From the NCBI GenBank assembly GCA_009617715.1, contig VTFK01000292.1, positions 682,001 to 746,000 on the forward strand: a stretch of 64,000 nt of DNA, given 5' to 3'. Below the pieces are notes generated by a model. The model saw only the letters and a program-made list of their open reading frames with translations, was not told the DNA's origin and ran no database searches. Positions within the stretch are counted from its first letter, which is position 1. Each line of letters opens with the position of its first letter. The stretch comes from Plectrocnemia conspersa (taxonomy: Eukaryota; Arthropoda; Insecta; Trichoptera; Polycentropodidae). Below, one piece after another: positions 14,514-29,559 of the stretch. The position numbers and the translations under genes were made by a program.

Positions 14514-14556
14514 AACCGCTTCCCTCTTCACGTTGAACCCTGGTCCAACTCGATTT
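14514..14556. repeat. Short dispersed repeat, copy 2
   Basis: Partner of 9837-9880 with roughly four in five bases shared over about 40 bases. No further family features were seen. Confidence 0.4.
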
Positions 14557-17149
14557 TCGAAATCTAGAGTTTAACCCGCTTTAAAAAAGGTTTGAATCTG
14601 TTAAACGCAGATTCAGAAAAAGAACTTAACATACACATACATATATACAAATTGTACATAAACATTATTAAACAATATTAATCAAGAAAAAAAAATATAT
14701 TTTAATTATTTATCACGATATTGCCCCGTGCGATTAGGAAAATTTAGGATAATTGAGTCTCTGATGATCGATCGGAATTACATTTATATGTCAAAAATAA
14801 CTGATTCCAGTCTCGAAAATACTATAAAAGCTTATGTTGGATTCGAATTAAGGTCTTTCAAGAATTTCTCACCGACTATACTACTGATCAATCGTGCTGT
14901 TTATTAACTACAATGCAAATTTATTTAAACCATAAAAGACGTGCTGGATTTGAATGGCTTTATAAACGAGATAACGAACTAACAGAATAAATCCAATAAA
15001 TGATACAATGGACACGCATTCCTATAATAACCTAGAAAAGCATTATATCCGACTAATTGCTTAGTCAAGCAACACATAATAAGTTTAGTGCTACTTATCA
15101 TAAAAACATCATAATAAAATTTAATACAAACATATTTTTGTATTGTTAATGTGTGCGTGTATGTATTTAAGATAAATAAATTGATCTGGTCTTATCTAAA
15201 GTTATTTTGAGAAAATTTACAAAATCTGTTTGTTTGCACAAAGAACAGTTGCAAATAAATAACTACAAAAAATTATATCAAAGCTTTCGTAAAGTATAGT
15301 CTGAAATCCTTATATTTTTATAAGCATTTATCATATTTGTATAAATGTAAAACTGGGGAAATTCACCTGATTCTTGCAGCTAGTGTAAAAAGGATATAAA
15401 AAAAATAATATATTATATTAAGGTAAATAAAATAAAGAGAGACTATATCATGCTCATGGTGAATACTTTTGGGCCTAGCGGTACATTGTCCCCATAAGAA
15501 TTTATGTTGCCGAACGCAGCTAAAAGTTGCCTGGTGTAGAACACGCCGGTCATTAGCATATAAAGTGTTGTGAAGTGACAGGTGAAACGATGCGAGTATT
15601 ATAACTTTTTTTATCTTAAAGAGCAAGTGAGATGTTAAAAGATTTTTTTAGAACGTGGATGAATGATGCGGAGAGCGGCGAGGGATGAGGAGAAATTTAA
15701 TTTTCTCTCGGTTCAAAGCTTTTGTGCTTCTTTCACTTTTGGCTTTTGTCTGAAGTTGAAAGTTAACTGATAATGCTGAATGGTTTTCGCGAAATCGAAT
15801 ATAAATCTCTCTCTGGCCTCAATTCATATTTTCGGATTTTCAAACGAACTTATCTGCTTGATCTAATCACGGCGACACGACAATGTTTTGTGGGACTTCA
15901 ACAAATTTTCGTAACGCTGATAATTTAAATTAATATTTCTAAATTTGGACGAAATAGACATTTTAAGTAAAAAAATTACTTTAGTGAGAATAAAATTAAT
16001 ACACTAGTCCTATTAGTATTAAATAATATAAGAAGCAAGTGGATGGATGGATAACGATAACAAAATTACAATTCTAATAGTATTATAGTATACATTAAGG
16101 CAATCTAGAGTTGACCGAATAAATAAGCTACGGTTATGTTCGATTTCAATTAAAAAAAACGTATAAAAAAGTATAAATTAATTTTCAACGCGGTGAGTAA
16201 GCAAATATATTTTTATCCAATAAGTACGTTTATTGATATTTTTAATTAATTTGCCATTTTAAGCTATCTAGATATTAGTAATTTTTATTTAATATTTCTT
16301 CTTTTACAAATATGACAATAGATTTTCCTGAATAAACGATTTCTTTAATAATATTTATACTAGTGGTTTTAGTAATTGCCATTGCCATCAATAAATAGTA
16401 TACCAGAAAAGATTGCGTTACGCGGTAACACAATAATTAAATTATTTATGTCGATAGCAAAATATAAAATTATTACTAACCAAAACCGCTTAATAAATTT
16501 GGAGTATATGTTTATGGATATTATACGCTACGTATCCTGAAGCGGGAAAAACACTATTTAACCCTTAACACTCGCGCTAAGAGTTGAATGTTTTGATATT
16601 TAAGCATCGTGCCTGCTAAGTAAACCCAACTCTTCGGACTTTTGTCCAATTCGCGGCTTAGGCTTCTTCCTCATAGTAAATATTGACCACCATAAAAGCC
16701 AATGGTTGGCACACGTCGGCGTCGTGTTTTTGTTAACCGCTTCATATTCTCAGTAAAACTGGCCCTGGCTCCCGGGGGTTAATCTCGGGCCTGTCTCTCG
16801 TTTATTACCGCCGCTAGACACTTTATTCTTTCTCCCTTCGTTTCATATAAATAACGAGCAACGAAACACTACCCAGTTGTTGCTTAGAATTTATGCGATA
16901 CGGGATTGGTAATTCGCCTAGTCGAAAAAAATCGGTTTATATCCGATTCATTGGCCGAATCGCTTATTTACCACGAGATTATATGGATATAAATTTATAT
17001 ACCCAAAAGAAGCACATTATATTTTAGCATAAGTAGTAGTAGTATTGTATTCTCAATAATTATCCAGTTGTAACTAGGTTTGAAAACTACCGTTTAGTAG
17101 AAACACGTTAAATTGCAATTTAAATTTAATTTTTTAAATGTTTTTTTGG
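14557..17149. other. No gene recognised; GC-richer island at 16540-16960
   Basis: An 87-codon minus-strand frame (15626-15363) includes FSCVRQHKFLWGQCTARPKS, which I cannot place. The island at 16540-16960 has no coding signal and may be unique regulatory-type DNA. Confidence 0.4.
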
Positions 17150-17290
17150 CTAAAAAAACGGGCGGAAGGATGATGTCAGTGAAAAATTCTTAAGTTTTGA
17201 AAATCCTTGCGTATTATTTATGTGACCTATTTTTTCTAACCGTAACGAGGGCCTTTGTGTGGTCCCATCCTTTACACTATATTGTTTAAT
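17150..17290. repeat. Repeat family M, internally deleted copy
   Basis: The left part (gggcggaaggatgatgtcag) and right part (atccttgcgtattatttatg, then cgtaacgagggcc and actatattgttt) match the two ends of the longer copies at 55.7 and 56.7 kb, but the middle is missing. Retention of both ends with loss of the core suggests a non-autonomous deletion derivative. Confidence 0.6.
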
Positions 17291-20200
17291 TTCTCTCAAC
17301 TATTAATGAATTATCAGTTTTTGCTCAGTCATTAAAGCGAGTTTTAAGAATAAGAATTTAAATTAAGATGAAATGTTTATTTTAAAGTGAATTTATGTAG
17401 CAAATATTATGTTAAATTTATTATTATTTTTTTTTATTACAAATTTAACCATCAATACTAGACAGGTTTCTAAAATTATTTAAACAATAATAACAATAAT
17501 AAAGAAAATATAATAAAAAGCATTAATGTTGCACACTTGAAATATATGAGCACCATTCTAAATATTTTTTTATTACTTTGCTATCATCATAAATGGCTCA
17601 TGTAAGAGAAGAGGTGGTGAGGGAAATAATTAGGGACGCAATCGCGACTCTAGAGCTCTCTAAAACTATTAGCCGAGAGTCGCCGAGCATTGGCGGACGG
17701 TCAACATTAACCCTTGATAACTTAAAAAAGTGTTTTATAGGGTAGACACTACGCTAAAAATGCAACTAATTGAACTAAGAAAATATACACTAAGATGAAA
17801 AATAGAGAGCTATTTGTAATTACAGCAAAACGTCACAATAGTAAGATAAAATTTTAAAATAAATACACATAATCTTATTAACTACAATCACAAAATCATA
17901 TTTAAATAAACAAAAATTAAATGTTTAGTTGTGACGATTATTGTACTCAAATTTTTTTTCACAATATATGTATTATCAAATTTAATAATGAAAAAAATAA
18001 TTTAAGATTTTATTTACTTAGCAAGCTTAATAATTAATAAATAAATATAAATAAATGATTTTATTACTTATATTTGTAATGTTATTGAGAGGCGTTGTCG
18101 CTGATAACTCAAATTACCTTAATTTACCAAATGTTAGTTTTTTTTAAAAAAAAAAAAGGATATGTATGTTAAAGTTCAACTAACTCAATTATGGGATAAT
18201 AACCCGTTATCTCACTTTATATTGAGTGGTTATAATTCAAAATCGTTTTCAAATACAAATCTTCGCTAATAAAAACCATTTACACAGTTTATATTTTTAT
18301 ATTCAATTCGCGAAAATGAGGTCTGACCCTCTAAGAGTTTCCGTTTAACCTTCGTTTTATCGGTCATATTTAGGGTTACACATTCGGGCTTAGTACGAAC
18401 TTAACTGCTCCATTCAATTCGTATTATTTTATGGTTACCCTCTACTGCGCTAAAGATTTGACGCAGTAAAGGTAAAGCTTAACTACTAGAAACGGCTTTT
18501 CAACTTTTATTGTTACAAATCGACCATTTTTCGCGCCTATTGCGAAGAGCTATTCCGCATAATTTATTAATAAAGTGTGAGCTTCCCTCTTTATTGCCTA
18601 AGGTATTCCCTAGTGACGTTTAAATTAACTTTTTTTATATAAATTTAATATAAAAAGAATTTGTGCGTGTGTATTTTATAGCTTTAACTCGCATACAAAT
18701 ACACGGAAATTATATATGGTCCATTTAGGATAAGCCTTTAAAAAATGCAATATATCACTATTGTGTCGCTACAAATCACTTTTTAATAAATACTACATGT
18801 GCACAAACTCGAAAACGGAACTATTGCTTATATTTTTTTTCGCAACTGGGAAATCTGAGAATAAATTCGACACGGGATTTTCACAAAGCCAATCTGGTAA
18901 TTTATGATTCGCAGGGTCACACGAAATAGCTAGCACTTACGTTTTATTGGAAAAAATATCACTCACGTAGAAACACCTTTATTATTTTCCGATAGGCCAA
19001 GTCAAAAAATGTATATAGAAAACCCCTGCGTTCTTATCAAATAATACCATAAAAGCATGCACCCTAATAATGTCTGTATTCTCTTTGAAATTGAATTGCT
19101 ATGCTGAAAGCAATAAGTGAAAATATATGTACGAGGTCATATTAAAAACTTTTTTACTACTTTTTATAACTATAAGCATTGTCATATTTCCATACGTGTT
19201 TTTATTTGAACTTCATGATAATAAATCTATTTTACATTGCTGATTTATTTTATATTAAATCAAAAATTGCTGACTCACTTTATATTGGAAATTGCCTATA
19301 ATGAAAGGATGTGTACCAAATAAATTTAAGGTATCCACAATAGAGTCTACAGCAAAGGTAAAGGGCATAAAAAAAGCCAGTGAAATAAGACCCATTTAAT
19401 AAATAAAATACTGGAAGAAGTTGTTTGCGTGCAATTAGGAAATTCGTAGAATAAAAAGTACAGTCAAGTGGGCTAAATAATTATTTAACATTAAAAATAA
19501 TAATGCTGATAAATTTCAATCTATCATTAAAAATACAAATAAAAATAAAAATATGTAATTTAAAATAATTGGGTGAAATATTGTTAATGAAATATAATAT
19601 TTAATAAAAAAATATGGCAAATACAGATTGAAAATAGTTGTCATAAATGAGCAAAATAATGTTGTAATTCACTTGTTGTAAAGTTTTTATTTGTGACAAT
19701 TATTTACAGTCGAAGCAACGTCTAGCGTTCGGCCTCCGTTCACAAATCCCACTCCGATTCTGATTCTTACCAGTGGGTCGGGCCTATTTATACGGTTACA
19801 TCAAAATTGAGAAATACCCTACGATAACATGAACAATAATTTAATAATATATATAAAAGGATACTTAAGTGATAGCATTATCTGTATATTTATAACATAG
19901 TCAATATTATTTTAGAGTTATCTTATTTTTCTAATTGTACAACTATCTAATTTTTGCTTATATGCTTAAAATCATACGATGGATTGGTTATATAGATTAT
20001 GTTCTGATCCATTATTCCAGTTTAGGTTATTTACTGAATTATCCAAAATTGATCGAGAATGTAATTTATTCTCGTACTAAATATAAGTACATATATGATT
20101 ATACTTATCCACTTGTAATAACACATTAACTTCAACGTCGTTTGACGTTGGTTTAACCTGTGCTGATAAACACAAATTATTAATTCTTAATTTAAGGCTG

Positions 20201-23200
20201 TGAAAATTAATTTTTACCGTTTAAAAATATAACGCGAAATATTTTAATACCGCGGCGGGGCCAACGGATAATTTTATGTATTTTTTAAATTATTTTCATC
20301 AAAAACAATTTTAACTTTAAAGTTATGAAACGCGCACATTTATTAGACATTGCGTAATTAAAAAAGTTTTCAGGTAAAAAGTTGATTGGCTTGCAAAAAC
20401 ATTGTATAGAATATTATATACACTTTAATTGTTCGAAACGCGAAAATAATTAAAAAGCCAGATTATAAATGTAATCAATCATCGAAAAATATGTTATAAA
20501 ATGAAATAATAAAAATGAAAACCACTTAATAAATCATTAGTAAAATTAACATTTAGAATCAAAATTCGTCGTTATATACTTATGTATAATATACACATCG
20601 TTAATATTATTTTCTTAATCGTAGAGTGAGATAATTTTCCAATAAACAATAAGCTACGCCTATAGAGCTAAAGAAGTCTTCTGTTGGCAAATTAATTTAG
20701 AGTCAGTAACAATAGCTTTTTATTTATAAGGAAAAATTATACAGTAGTTACTGTTTCAATTATAACACGCAAACGGTATTAAAAAACTCATTACATTTTA
20801 ATATCGGCTTAACCATGAACTAAAATAAATATTCAGTACCTCTTTTGTTGAAAATACAATTTACATTCATTAAAAACATTTAAAAAGCATTTTTTACAAC
20901 CCATGTTTACATATTTTTTTAACAATATTTTACTTATTGATAAGACCATATTATCTGCGGTCACAGCCACCACCATCCTCGATGATATACGGTCAATGTT
21001 GTTATATCAATAAATCAACGTTTACTGGGATTTAGACTCTAAAAAATATAAATGAAGTCTTATCGGACGGACGGATACAATTTTGCGTGTATAGTATATG
21101 TATATCAGTTGCCAATTTGTCTGATTTATTACCATGGTCGTTTTGCACATATTACACCGGTTATTTGCGGTGGGGCATTTAATAATTGTTAGGCAAAAAT
21201 TATGGTTTGACAATTTGCAACCGACACCAACTATAAACAATATTTATGCTATCACAATCGAATAAAATAATTCAAAGTAACGAGGCATACGAACCAGTTT
21301 TAAAATGTATGTAAAATAGATTTTCAACAAGGCACTTCCGAATTAATTACTTGCTTAATGTACATTACGTTCTATCTTCAGCGTTCATTCAAAGTTTCAA
21401 GTCTTTAACAATGTAGAGTAATTTTAACCGTTGGATACTTTAAATCCCTTACGGCTGTATTGCGAACGGCTCGAGAAAAAGTTTAATTAATCTATACTAG
21501 CGTTAAAGCTGCGTGCGAAAGGATACGATTTCATATTTTTAGGTATGAATTTCTTATTCAAATAATATGTTAACGTTTCGTCGATTATTCAACGTCACTG
21601 ATACGAGTTCCCTTAATTCCATGGGGGAATCCCTCCCCATGGAAAGATATATGCTACACCTTATAATTCTATCTACCTTCTTACAAAAAACTTTGAAGCA
21701 ATTTTTTTTAATGCGCGAGAAATTTCAAAGATTTATTAAAGTGCTTGCTGACTTCTTATATCTATACAAATATTATTGAATTTTACAACGTGTGTGCGCG
21801 ATACAAACTGATAAAACAATGACGTTTTTTATATAAAAATACTATTAACAATGCAATGAAATTTGTGTTTATGATATTGAATAAAGTATACTTTATAATA
21901 ATGAATACATTAACTAAATAATAATAAAAGATATACCATTATTCAAAAAATAATAATTACTAAAATTCAAATTATAGGTCTTTGAATTTTCTAACAATTT
22001 TAGGCAGAACAAATAAAAATGTCTAGTTTTACTACAAGATCTTGCCCAATTATATTAATAAAATAAATATTTTTAATAATAATTAAAAATAGTTTTGAAT
22101 TTAATTTAGAAAAATATGCTATTTAATAAAGTAATTCGTAAGTCTGGTGTCCATTAAATATAATTGATATTGTGATATTTCATTGTGCTATTTAAAAAAA
22201 GGTCTAATAGAATATAGTTACATGTAATAAATAATGATATCAGTTATATTAATAAAATTTACACGATTGCATTTCATTATTATCATATTATTATTATTAA
22301 AACTTACATATACTTTTTTTATAAATATATGATAATTTCCATGAGCTGAAGTAGCTTAATATATGATTTTTTCATACCGAATGCCCTAGTTGAATTTAAA
22401 TAACCGTAAGATCAAGCAATTATAAAAAATCTAATTTTTGAAGATCAATAGAAATTAAAATTAGATAATACTCTCAAATTCCGATTATTCAGAAACAATT
22501 GAAATTAAAATTTGCAAAGGTGCATATTAGATTCGATCCTGTGTCTTTTAGGTATTAGTCATTATTTTGCTGGTATTCAAGATAATATATTGTCATAAAT
22601 ATTTTTTAATCTTAGTCCTTAATTTGTATTTATAGAACTGTATGCTAATATTGAACATTGATAATGGGATATAGATGTTTTTATTCTTTATAAAGTAAGA
22701 TAATTAATGTCCTTTTATTTTCCAAATTATACTTTTAATCTATAATTTATATATTCTATTTGTACATAAAATAAATAAATAATGTTTTTATAAATTTGAT
22801 AAAATTATATTTTAGTTGAATGTATTTTTAAAATTTAATTGTGATATTATTTATAATAAAAATGGTGGTACACTTCTATAATTTTTGCAAAATGCTCTCT
22901 ATTTAAAAAAAATTCACCTAGTAATAAAAAAATAATACTAAATAAAAAATATATCAAGAAAGTCTCGAGAGGATCGATCGAATCGAATTTCATTTCACAT
23001 TTAAAAGTAATAAATAAATATTTCATGGTATTGCTCTTTGCACTGCGCTCTATCTGTAGATTTTCGACATCAAATTAAAATCGGAAAAAACTGGTGCTTC
23101 CGGAATTAAATAAACAATATAAAATCGTTTATACGAGTTTTAAAACAAATATTTTAACAACGACTATGGATAGACAAAGTGCAATGAAAAAATTCTGATG

Positions 23201-24589
23201 CAAAAATATTATACAAAATATGTTTTATGGTAATCTTAAATTTTTCCTAGTTGTCAATATTATAATTTATAATATATTAAAACAATAACGAATAATAATT
23301 AATAATTCTAATCAAAAAATACAAATAAAAATTGATCATATTTTAAATACAATGTTTGTTTAATAATTAGAGAAAATGCAATTAAAAATTTAATATATGT
23401 AACCCAAAATGAAATTAACTCTAGGATGTTTATGTAAATAAAGTTTGGTTCATAAAACTATATAAAATTATTATAAAAATTAAAAAAAATAAGAGAAAAT
23501 CTAAAAATACTATTTTATTACTCCAGTGACAATTGTTATTGCAAAACACAATATTGGAAAGATGCTAGGATTGTCACATAGAAACAAATATACAAAAATC
23601 GTCGTTTATATTCGTACACATGCGATATAAATTTATAAAATACAAAATTAAAATTTTGTGAGATCAGTAAAAAAAATGATAAGTAAATATGAAAAATTTA
23701 AGAACGAGAAAATAAATATAGTAGGACCCAGATCTAATAAGATACTTCATATATGGTAAAATTCTATATGTATTTGTTCGGTTTATGAATTAAAACACTC
23801 TACTATTTACAATTGTAAACATAAATTTATGCTATTTAATTCTAAAAAAGCTGATTCAACAAAGTATAAAGTGTTTTAACGGTTAGAGAAAATGGGGAAC
23901 TACTGTGAGAAAACTTTTAACAGCTTACGTCATAAGGTATTTGCTATAAATTAGAATGAATTAAAATATTTTTCATCTTGAGAAAAGATAATGGGCGCAG
24001 TCTGCCATAAAGGCCAACAAAAATTTATTTAAAGAACTCGACACCCTACTGTAATTTATCGCCTCATTGAAATGGGGCGGACCGCAAAATTTCTATGGAT
24101 ATAAACACGGAAACACGGACAACCAAGAATCACTTCGTCTTTCCCTAAAACATTTTTTAAAAGACACTTGTACTGGCATTCCTACTATAACATCTACTTA
24201 GAAGTTTAATGTATCAGATATCTAATATCTCGTCAATTTTGCATATGTACTCGTTATACTAATAAGTTAATGTGTTTTTGAGTGATTTTTGCGAAAACTA
24301 TTCTATTCGTTAATAATTTTATCCGCCAAAGATTTTTTCAACGCGTAAGAATTATGTTTTTAAATAATTTACTAAATCACGGTAATCAACAGATGGGGCG
24401 ATAACTAATCAAACTTATAAGGTCCTTATCGTGTTTTTTTATGATATGAATTCTAGCGGTTTTCTAAATGGTTCAGAAATATCCATAAGATCATTGAGAT
24501 TTCTGGTTAAAATAACCTAATCCTCAAGAGCAAACACCGCGTCGAGATCATTAAAGGACAAAACACATCCTGGGGAACTATTCTTTGCT
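17291..24589. other. AT-rich, no gene recognised
   Basis: Contains small hairpins at 18450-18477 (tactgcg...cgcagta) and 21622-21645 (ccatgggg...ccccatgg), and a moderately GC-rich patch at 21290-21640. A patch at 17610-17700 weakly resembles 63470-63540. Otherwise A/T-rich. Confidence 0.45.
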
Positions 24590-25190
24590 TACTATACTCT
24601 AATTATTAAAATTATATTTTGTGTCTATATGCGCGTGTTTTATTGATTTATTTAAAAAGAATGTGACTCCTATGCCTTAAGAAACAGTAACTTCAAAGAC
24701 AGGCAAAGTTGGGATGTAAAAGTTTACGTGCGGTTTTAAATATGTCTCGGAGACTATAATAATATCAATTTTGTACTCACTACTTGTTGATTCCTCGTTC
24801 AGAACAGGAGCACGATCAGCATTCTGTGAAGATCTGCAGTGAAAAAAATGGTCCGACGCGACAATCTTTGTAATTGGCCAGATGATCTCCGCGTCAGGTA
24901 CATTTTGCAAGTGTCTCACGATCCTTCTTGGAGCAGTCAATTACGCTTGTATGTTTGGCATCTGAAATATTTGTCAAAATACATATTAATGCGTTTGTAT
25001 CTTTCAAGGGTGGCCTTTGCAAAGCAAACGTACCAGACGCTTCTTATAACGATCTAAGTTGTGTTAGGTTACGTGTGAACGGCTCGTTGTCCTTGAAATC
25101 CTTCGATTATGATAGTTTGATTTTTGAACGATGTGCAGTATATGGAAACGTTGCCTTTTACGATGAATCTCAGCGTAAAGTTGGCTGACT
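24590..25190 (-). mobile_element. Jockey-type LINE remnant: ORF1 end and ORF2 endonuclease start
   Basis: Read on the minus strand, about 24990-24830 gives a broken gag zinc-knuckle region (FRCQ..., DCSKKDRETLAKCT, GDHLANYKDC), like the C-terminal CCHC motifs of Jockey ORF1. Directly downstream, 24775-24680 reads IDIIIVSETYLKPHVNFYIP, the start of the AP-like endonuclease of Jockey ORF2, and continues as VTFFLNKSIKHAHIDTKY to about 24590. Stops and frameshifts interrupt both parts. The order gag then EN on the same strand is that of an intact element, 5' end to the right. Confidence 0.75.
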
Positions 25191-26937
25191 TGAGAATAGA
25201 CTCAATAAAGTCAGTGGTTTGGATGCGTGTTCATTGCATGCTTGCGCGTTTGCGCCTTCTTCATGGCGCTGATTGAGAGGCTCCCTCTTCTGTATTTTGT
25301 GATGTGACTTTACTGCGTAAATAGAGAGTCAGACTATGTACGGTGGGAACGAGAGGTGCGCGGATCGTACGTCCGTTCTCTACCAAACCACGCAGCGGGA
25401 ACCAAAAGAGGCCGACTTAATTTCAGACCAGCAAAGATCGCAGAAACTGGCGCTTCTCTCTTCGCATCCACTGGTCCATCTTGACGTCCAGACTCCAGAA
25501 AAACACAAGTTTAAGTAAAAACAAGTTCATGTAAAAACACGGAAAACATTTATCAATTGTTGCGCAACATATTTATTATTTAATATTAAAATTTGTCCTA
25601 ACAAAACAAACACCTCAAATTTAAAGATTATAACATATTTTTACGTAAAGGTAGGAGTTTTTCTAATTTATTAAAAAAGTGATTCCATATTTCCGAGTTT
25701 TAAATACTAATTAATTTAACTTCGATTCATGAAAAATCTTAGCGCTAGTTTAAATGTCACTCGGAGATTTACTTTTTTCCGATGCTTAGCGAGAAAACTA
25801 ATTTAACTTAATTCAAAAGGGCGACCTATAATAATTGCTTGCATAATAAAAGTCAATTTTACCCGAAAGTTATGCACGCATTAATAATTTTATTTAAATT
25901 TTAATTTTAACAATTTACGTTCTACCCCGGGCTATGTTAACTTATGTATGTGCTATTTATTCATTATTATACAATATTACTTTGCGCAAAGGGCACGAAA
26001 TGAAAATTTAAACTTTATAAAGCGTCGGCGAGTAAATAGAGTTAAGGAATAAAATCCTTTCAGTTTGTAGTTTGAAAGTTTCCTTCGATTCTCGCGTTTA
26101 AATCAATATTTTTATTGCGGGTCTGCCAAAAGCTTTGCTATTGTGTATAAAGAAAGTTTTAAGTGCATTGCTCGATTATGAAATTTCACCAAGTTATCAT
26201 TTACCGATTTTCTTTATAGAACTTCATCGGTTGCAATGATTTAAGCATGTACTTAATATAAAATACTGCATTTAATACAATTTTATTCAGCATGTTTTTA
26301 TCAAAGAGAAAATGGTTTTCTTTAACGAGACGTGATTATATTCGCAACTCCTATCCGCTCAAAACAGTTCAAAACGTGTTTCACATTATATTTTGGTAAT
26401 AAAGATCTCGACACCTGCACACACGTAATATATTACATCCAGCAAGTTTAATACAGTTCTTGTCTCATTTGATCACACGACTTGTTTCGCATACATAAAT
26501 TATTATTAATTTTAATGTAACGTACAAAATTAAGTTAAGTTACAAAATTGCCACAGAGTTCCCATCGTATAAAAACAGCAACAAGATATCTTGCGTTGAG
26601 TGCATCACCAAGTACAATTAGGATCTCGTAAAACACGTTTCCGAGAAACAAGCACGCTATTGCGGGCAACAACTCATAATTTATTTACCATATAATTGAA
26701 TTGCTTACATTAGGCAAATGAAGAGTAAACTATCCATTATGTGGAAAAACAGGAAATTTCGAGACCAGAGAACATGTTGAACATTTTGAGATCGTACGAA
26801 TGCATATAATATATTATTTATTTTTCTAAATTTATACGTCTAATTTTCGATAAATGGGTTTCTACTTTATTGCAAATGAAAATAATTACCACTAATATAT
26901 AATTTTAAAAAGCAAAGCCAAACTACAAACATACTGT
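25191..26937. other. GC-richer flank of the Jockey remnant, then mixed non-coding
   Basis: 25190-25520 is unusually GC-rich and may be the 5' region of the minus-strand Jockey element, but no ORF1 motif could be traced there. 26000-26700 is balanced in composition with no gene. Confidence 0.35.
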
Positions 26938-27136
26938 TCTGATCAAAGGAAAGTTGCAGAAATTATATTTACTCTAAAACCAGGAAAGGATACCGTCAAA
27001 CCAGAGTCATACAGATCAATAAGTCTGCTCCCGATATTATCAGAAGTATTCGAAAAACTATTTATTCAAACATTGAAATCAATTCTAAAGCAAGAAAACC
27101 TCATCTCCAATCACCAATTTGTTTTCTTCGACTAGG
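26938..27136 (+). mobile_element. Jockey-type LINE reverse transcriptase fragment (finger region)
   Basis: The plus strand reads KVAEIIFTLKPGKDTVKPES, then YRSISLLPILSEVFEKL and ISNHQFVF, close to the family pattern PKPGKDPxxPxSYRPISLLPxLSKIFEKL...HQFGF. A stop follows at about 27133, and downstream matches are too weak to claim. It is a fragment with no ends visible. Confidence 0.85.
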
Positions 27137-29458
27137 CTCACTTTATGCAATCAGGTTGATTGTGACTAATTTAGGAATATATTGAGAAGTGTTGTAGAGG
27201 TATTATTTATAATTTCTAAATAGGTACTAAGGACTTTGAATCCCGCAAATCTAACAACGACAGTAAGACTTACTATTATATAGTTTAGTAAAAACATGTC
27301 ACTGAAAAATATAATGGGATGCCGAGACCCTTCTGCTTTTGTCGGTTAACCACCACTCGAGTGTTGCAATTTAACTAAAGCATTTACATTAGAATTGCAC
27401 ATGGTCCAAAGTGTGCTCCCTTGAAATATTTATCCACACCGTTAAGCGACTCTTGCAGAAAGGAGCATCTCACCAGCAATGTATACCATGCAACGATAAA
27501 GCCGCCAGTGTGGCGAAAGAGCACTTATAGTAATTTCTTAGGAGCATATAACCCCACATTAAAATATGTGTACTACAAACAGAATCTAACAAATCATCAA
27601 TCGCACTTGAATTAGCTGTTTACTTGTATATAAATATAATATATGTACATAGCAAGAAAAACGTATATTTTAAAGGTAATGATATGTAAAGAATGTTGTG
27701 GATTTTGTTCGCTACATTTAAGATGTTATTTAAACTCATACACTGAAAGTCATTCTGTTAACACACTCTCACACACACTATTTTCCTTTCGCTCTGCGAG
27801 GTGACATCGTTTATCTACTCGCTGACGTGAACATGCTGCAAGAGAAGCTGTTTTCAGCAACTTATCTAATGATATGGTACCCAGCCATTGTTAATTCAAT
27901 TTAAGCCAGTTTTTAATTAACACGTATCTGAAACAATATATTGTGTTAGACAATTGACTAATAATTAAAAATAATATTTGCAGTTAAAAAGGTAACGATT
28001 TTTTCATTTAAAGTATTAAAATGTTATTTCTGTAATATTTTTTTAGAAAAAAAAATATGTTGTTAAAATATTTATTTTAACTAATTTTTAAAAAAATACG
28101 TTAAAAACAAATTATTATTTTAATTTAAAAAAAATAATAAATCACCAAGGCAAATGTCTAAGCAGACTTGTGATAAAATATGTTAATTATGTTTACCTAA
28201 CACATTCTTCACTTGCTAGTAATATTTTTTTTAAAAACTTACACATTTTAAACCGAATGCTATCATGTTATCAAAAAAGTCCATGCAGCTTTATACATTA
28301 AAAATAATGATAAAAGCAAAAATTTAAGGACGAAGTTTTATTTGTTGAAATAGTATGTCAAATTTTGTTAATCTTAACCAACAAGAAACAAGTATATAAA
28401 TACTGTTTATAGAAAAATTGTTTGTATTTAAATGCGAAAATCAACCAATATGTTTTTTAATTTTCTATTTATTTTCAAGTTAACTTAGCAAACATTGTTA
28501 AAAAAATACTACAACACTACAACTATTGTGTGAAACATATTATAACCACGGTATGTATTCTAAATAGTACAATTATAAACTAGTGTTTCAAATAAACTTG
28601 TTACGGTAGTGTATAAATATATACTTGATAAAACTATTGTGAGATTTTTGCTTAAACTTTCTTGCATTTTAAGTTGATTTTATGAACTCAGATAAATTTT
28701 ATAAAAGTAAGTGAAGTGCCAAAGGCAATATTAGAAGTACATATTGACAAATATATTATGAATACCATTCGATAAATAGCCAACCTATATATATTAGCCG
28801 AGTGACAAGAATAAATGTTTCTCTTAATCATTAGGAAAAACATCTTATGGGTTTTATTTATATGTAGATGTATCTATATACCACAGTTATGCATCGCTAC
28901 TCCTAATAAAAGTACATACGTTGTCTTTTAAGGGTTTATTATAAAATCAAATATATAAGATAGGGTTTTTAAAAATATAAATATAAGTTTATTGATTACG
29001 AGAAAACTTATTAAAAGTTTAATGTTACCATAGCATTTGAAAAATATATCTGGAACATTAAGAAATTTACAATGGTTTTTCGAAACAATTCAGAAACGTG
29101 TGATAAGCAAACGATTGCTGTACTTTTTAGAAAAGTTTGAGCAAAATTTTTATTTTTCAAGTGGTCCTGAGAACATTATTATCTTATTTGATGTGGTCAA
29201 CGGTCGCCACAAGTAGAACATAATATATTTTTTTCTAATTTCATAGATTTAATTAGTATTATTAACCAATAATAGTGATTAATTTTGTATGTTTGCTATT
29301 ATTTATTTCAAGTAAACAATAACAACAATTTAATTTCAATGTATATTATATTTACTTAATTTTATTTCTTCAAATTAAAAAAAATTCCCGCTTCTTTGCA
29401 ATAAAGTGCCAAAGAAAAAGTTCAGTTTTCAAAATTTATCTTGAATTAATCGAACCTA
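27137..29458. other. No gene recognised
   Basis: A 64-codon plus frame at 27421-27615 (SDSCRKEHLTSNVYHAT...) is not recognised; its place downstream of the Jockey RT fragment would fit retroelement decay. The rest is A/T-rich. Confidence 0.4.
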
Positions 29459-29510
29459 TTTTTGTCATTGCAGATGGGCGGAGCTTTTTGTCATTGCAGA
29501 TGAGCGCAGA
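29459..29510. repeat. 26-bp tandem duplication
   Basis: tttttgtcattgcagatg occurs at 29459 and again at 29485, followed by ggcggagc and agcgcagat respectively. Perfect over 18 bases. Confidence 0.8.
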
Positions 29511-29559
29511 TACAATATTTCGTATCGGCAAACGTGTCTGGTAATTTTCCATGGGACAC

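Noticed and set aside
14840..14905. Possible SINE head with attcgaatcc-type B box, also seen near 22525
   Set aside because: The two sites share too little outside the B-box-like core to be called a family.
24839..25188. Plus-strand open frames of 72 and 86 codons
   Set aside because: They lie opposite the Jockey ORF1/EN remnant, which explains their open state.
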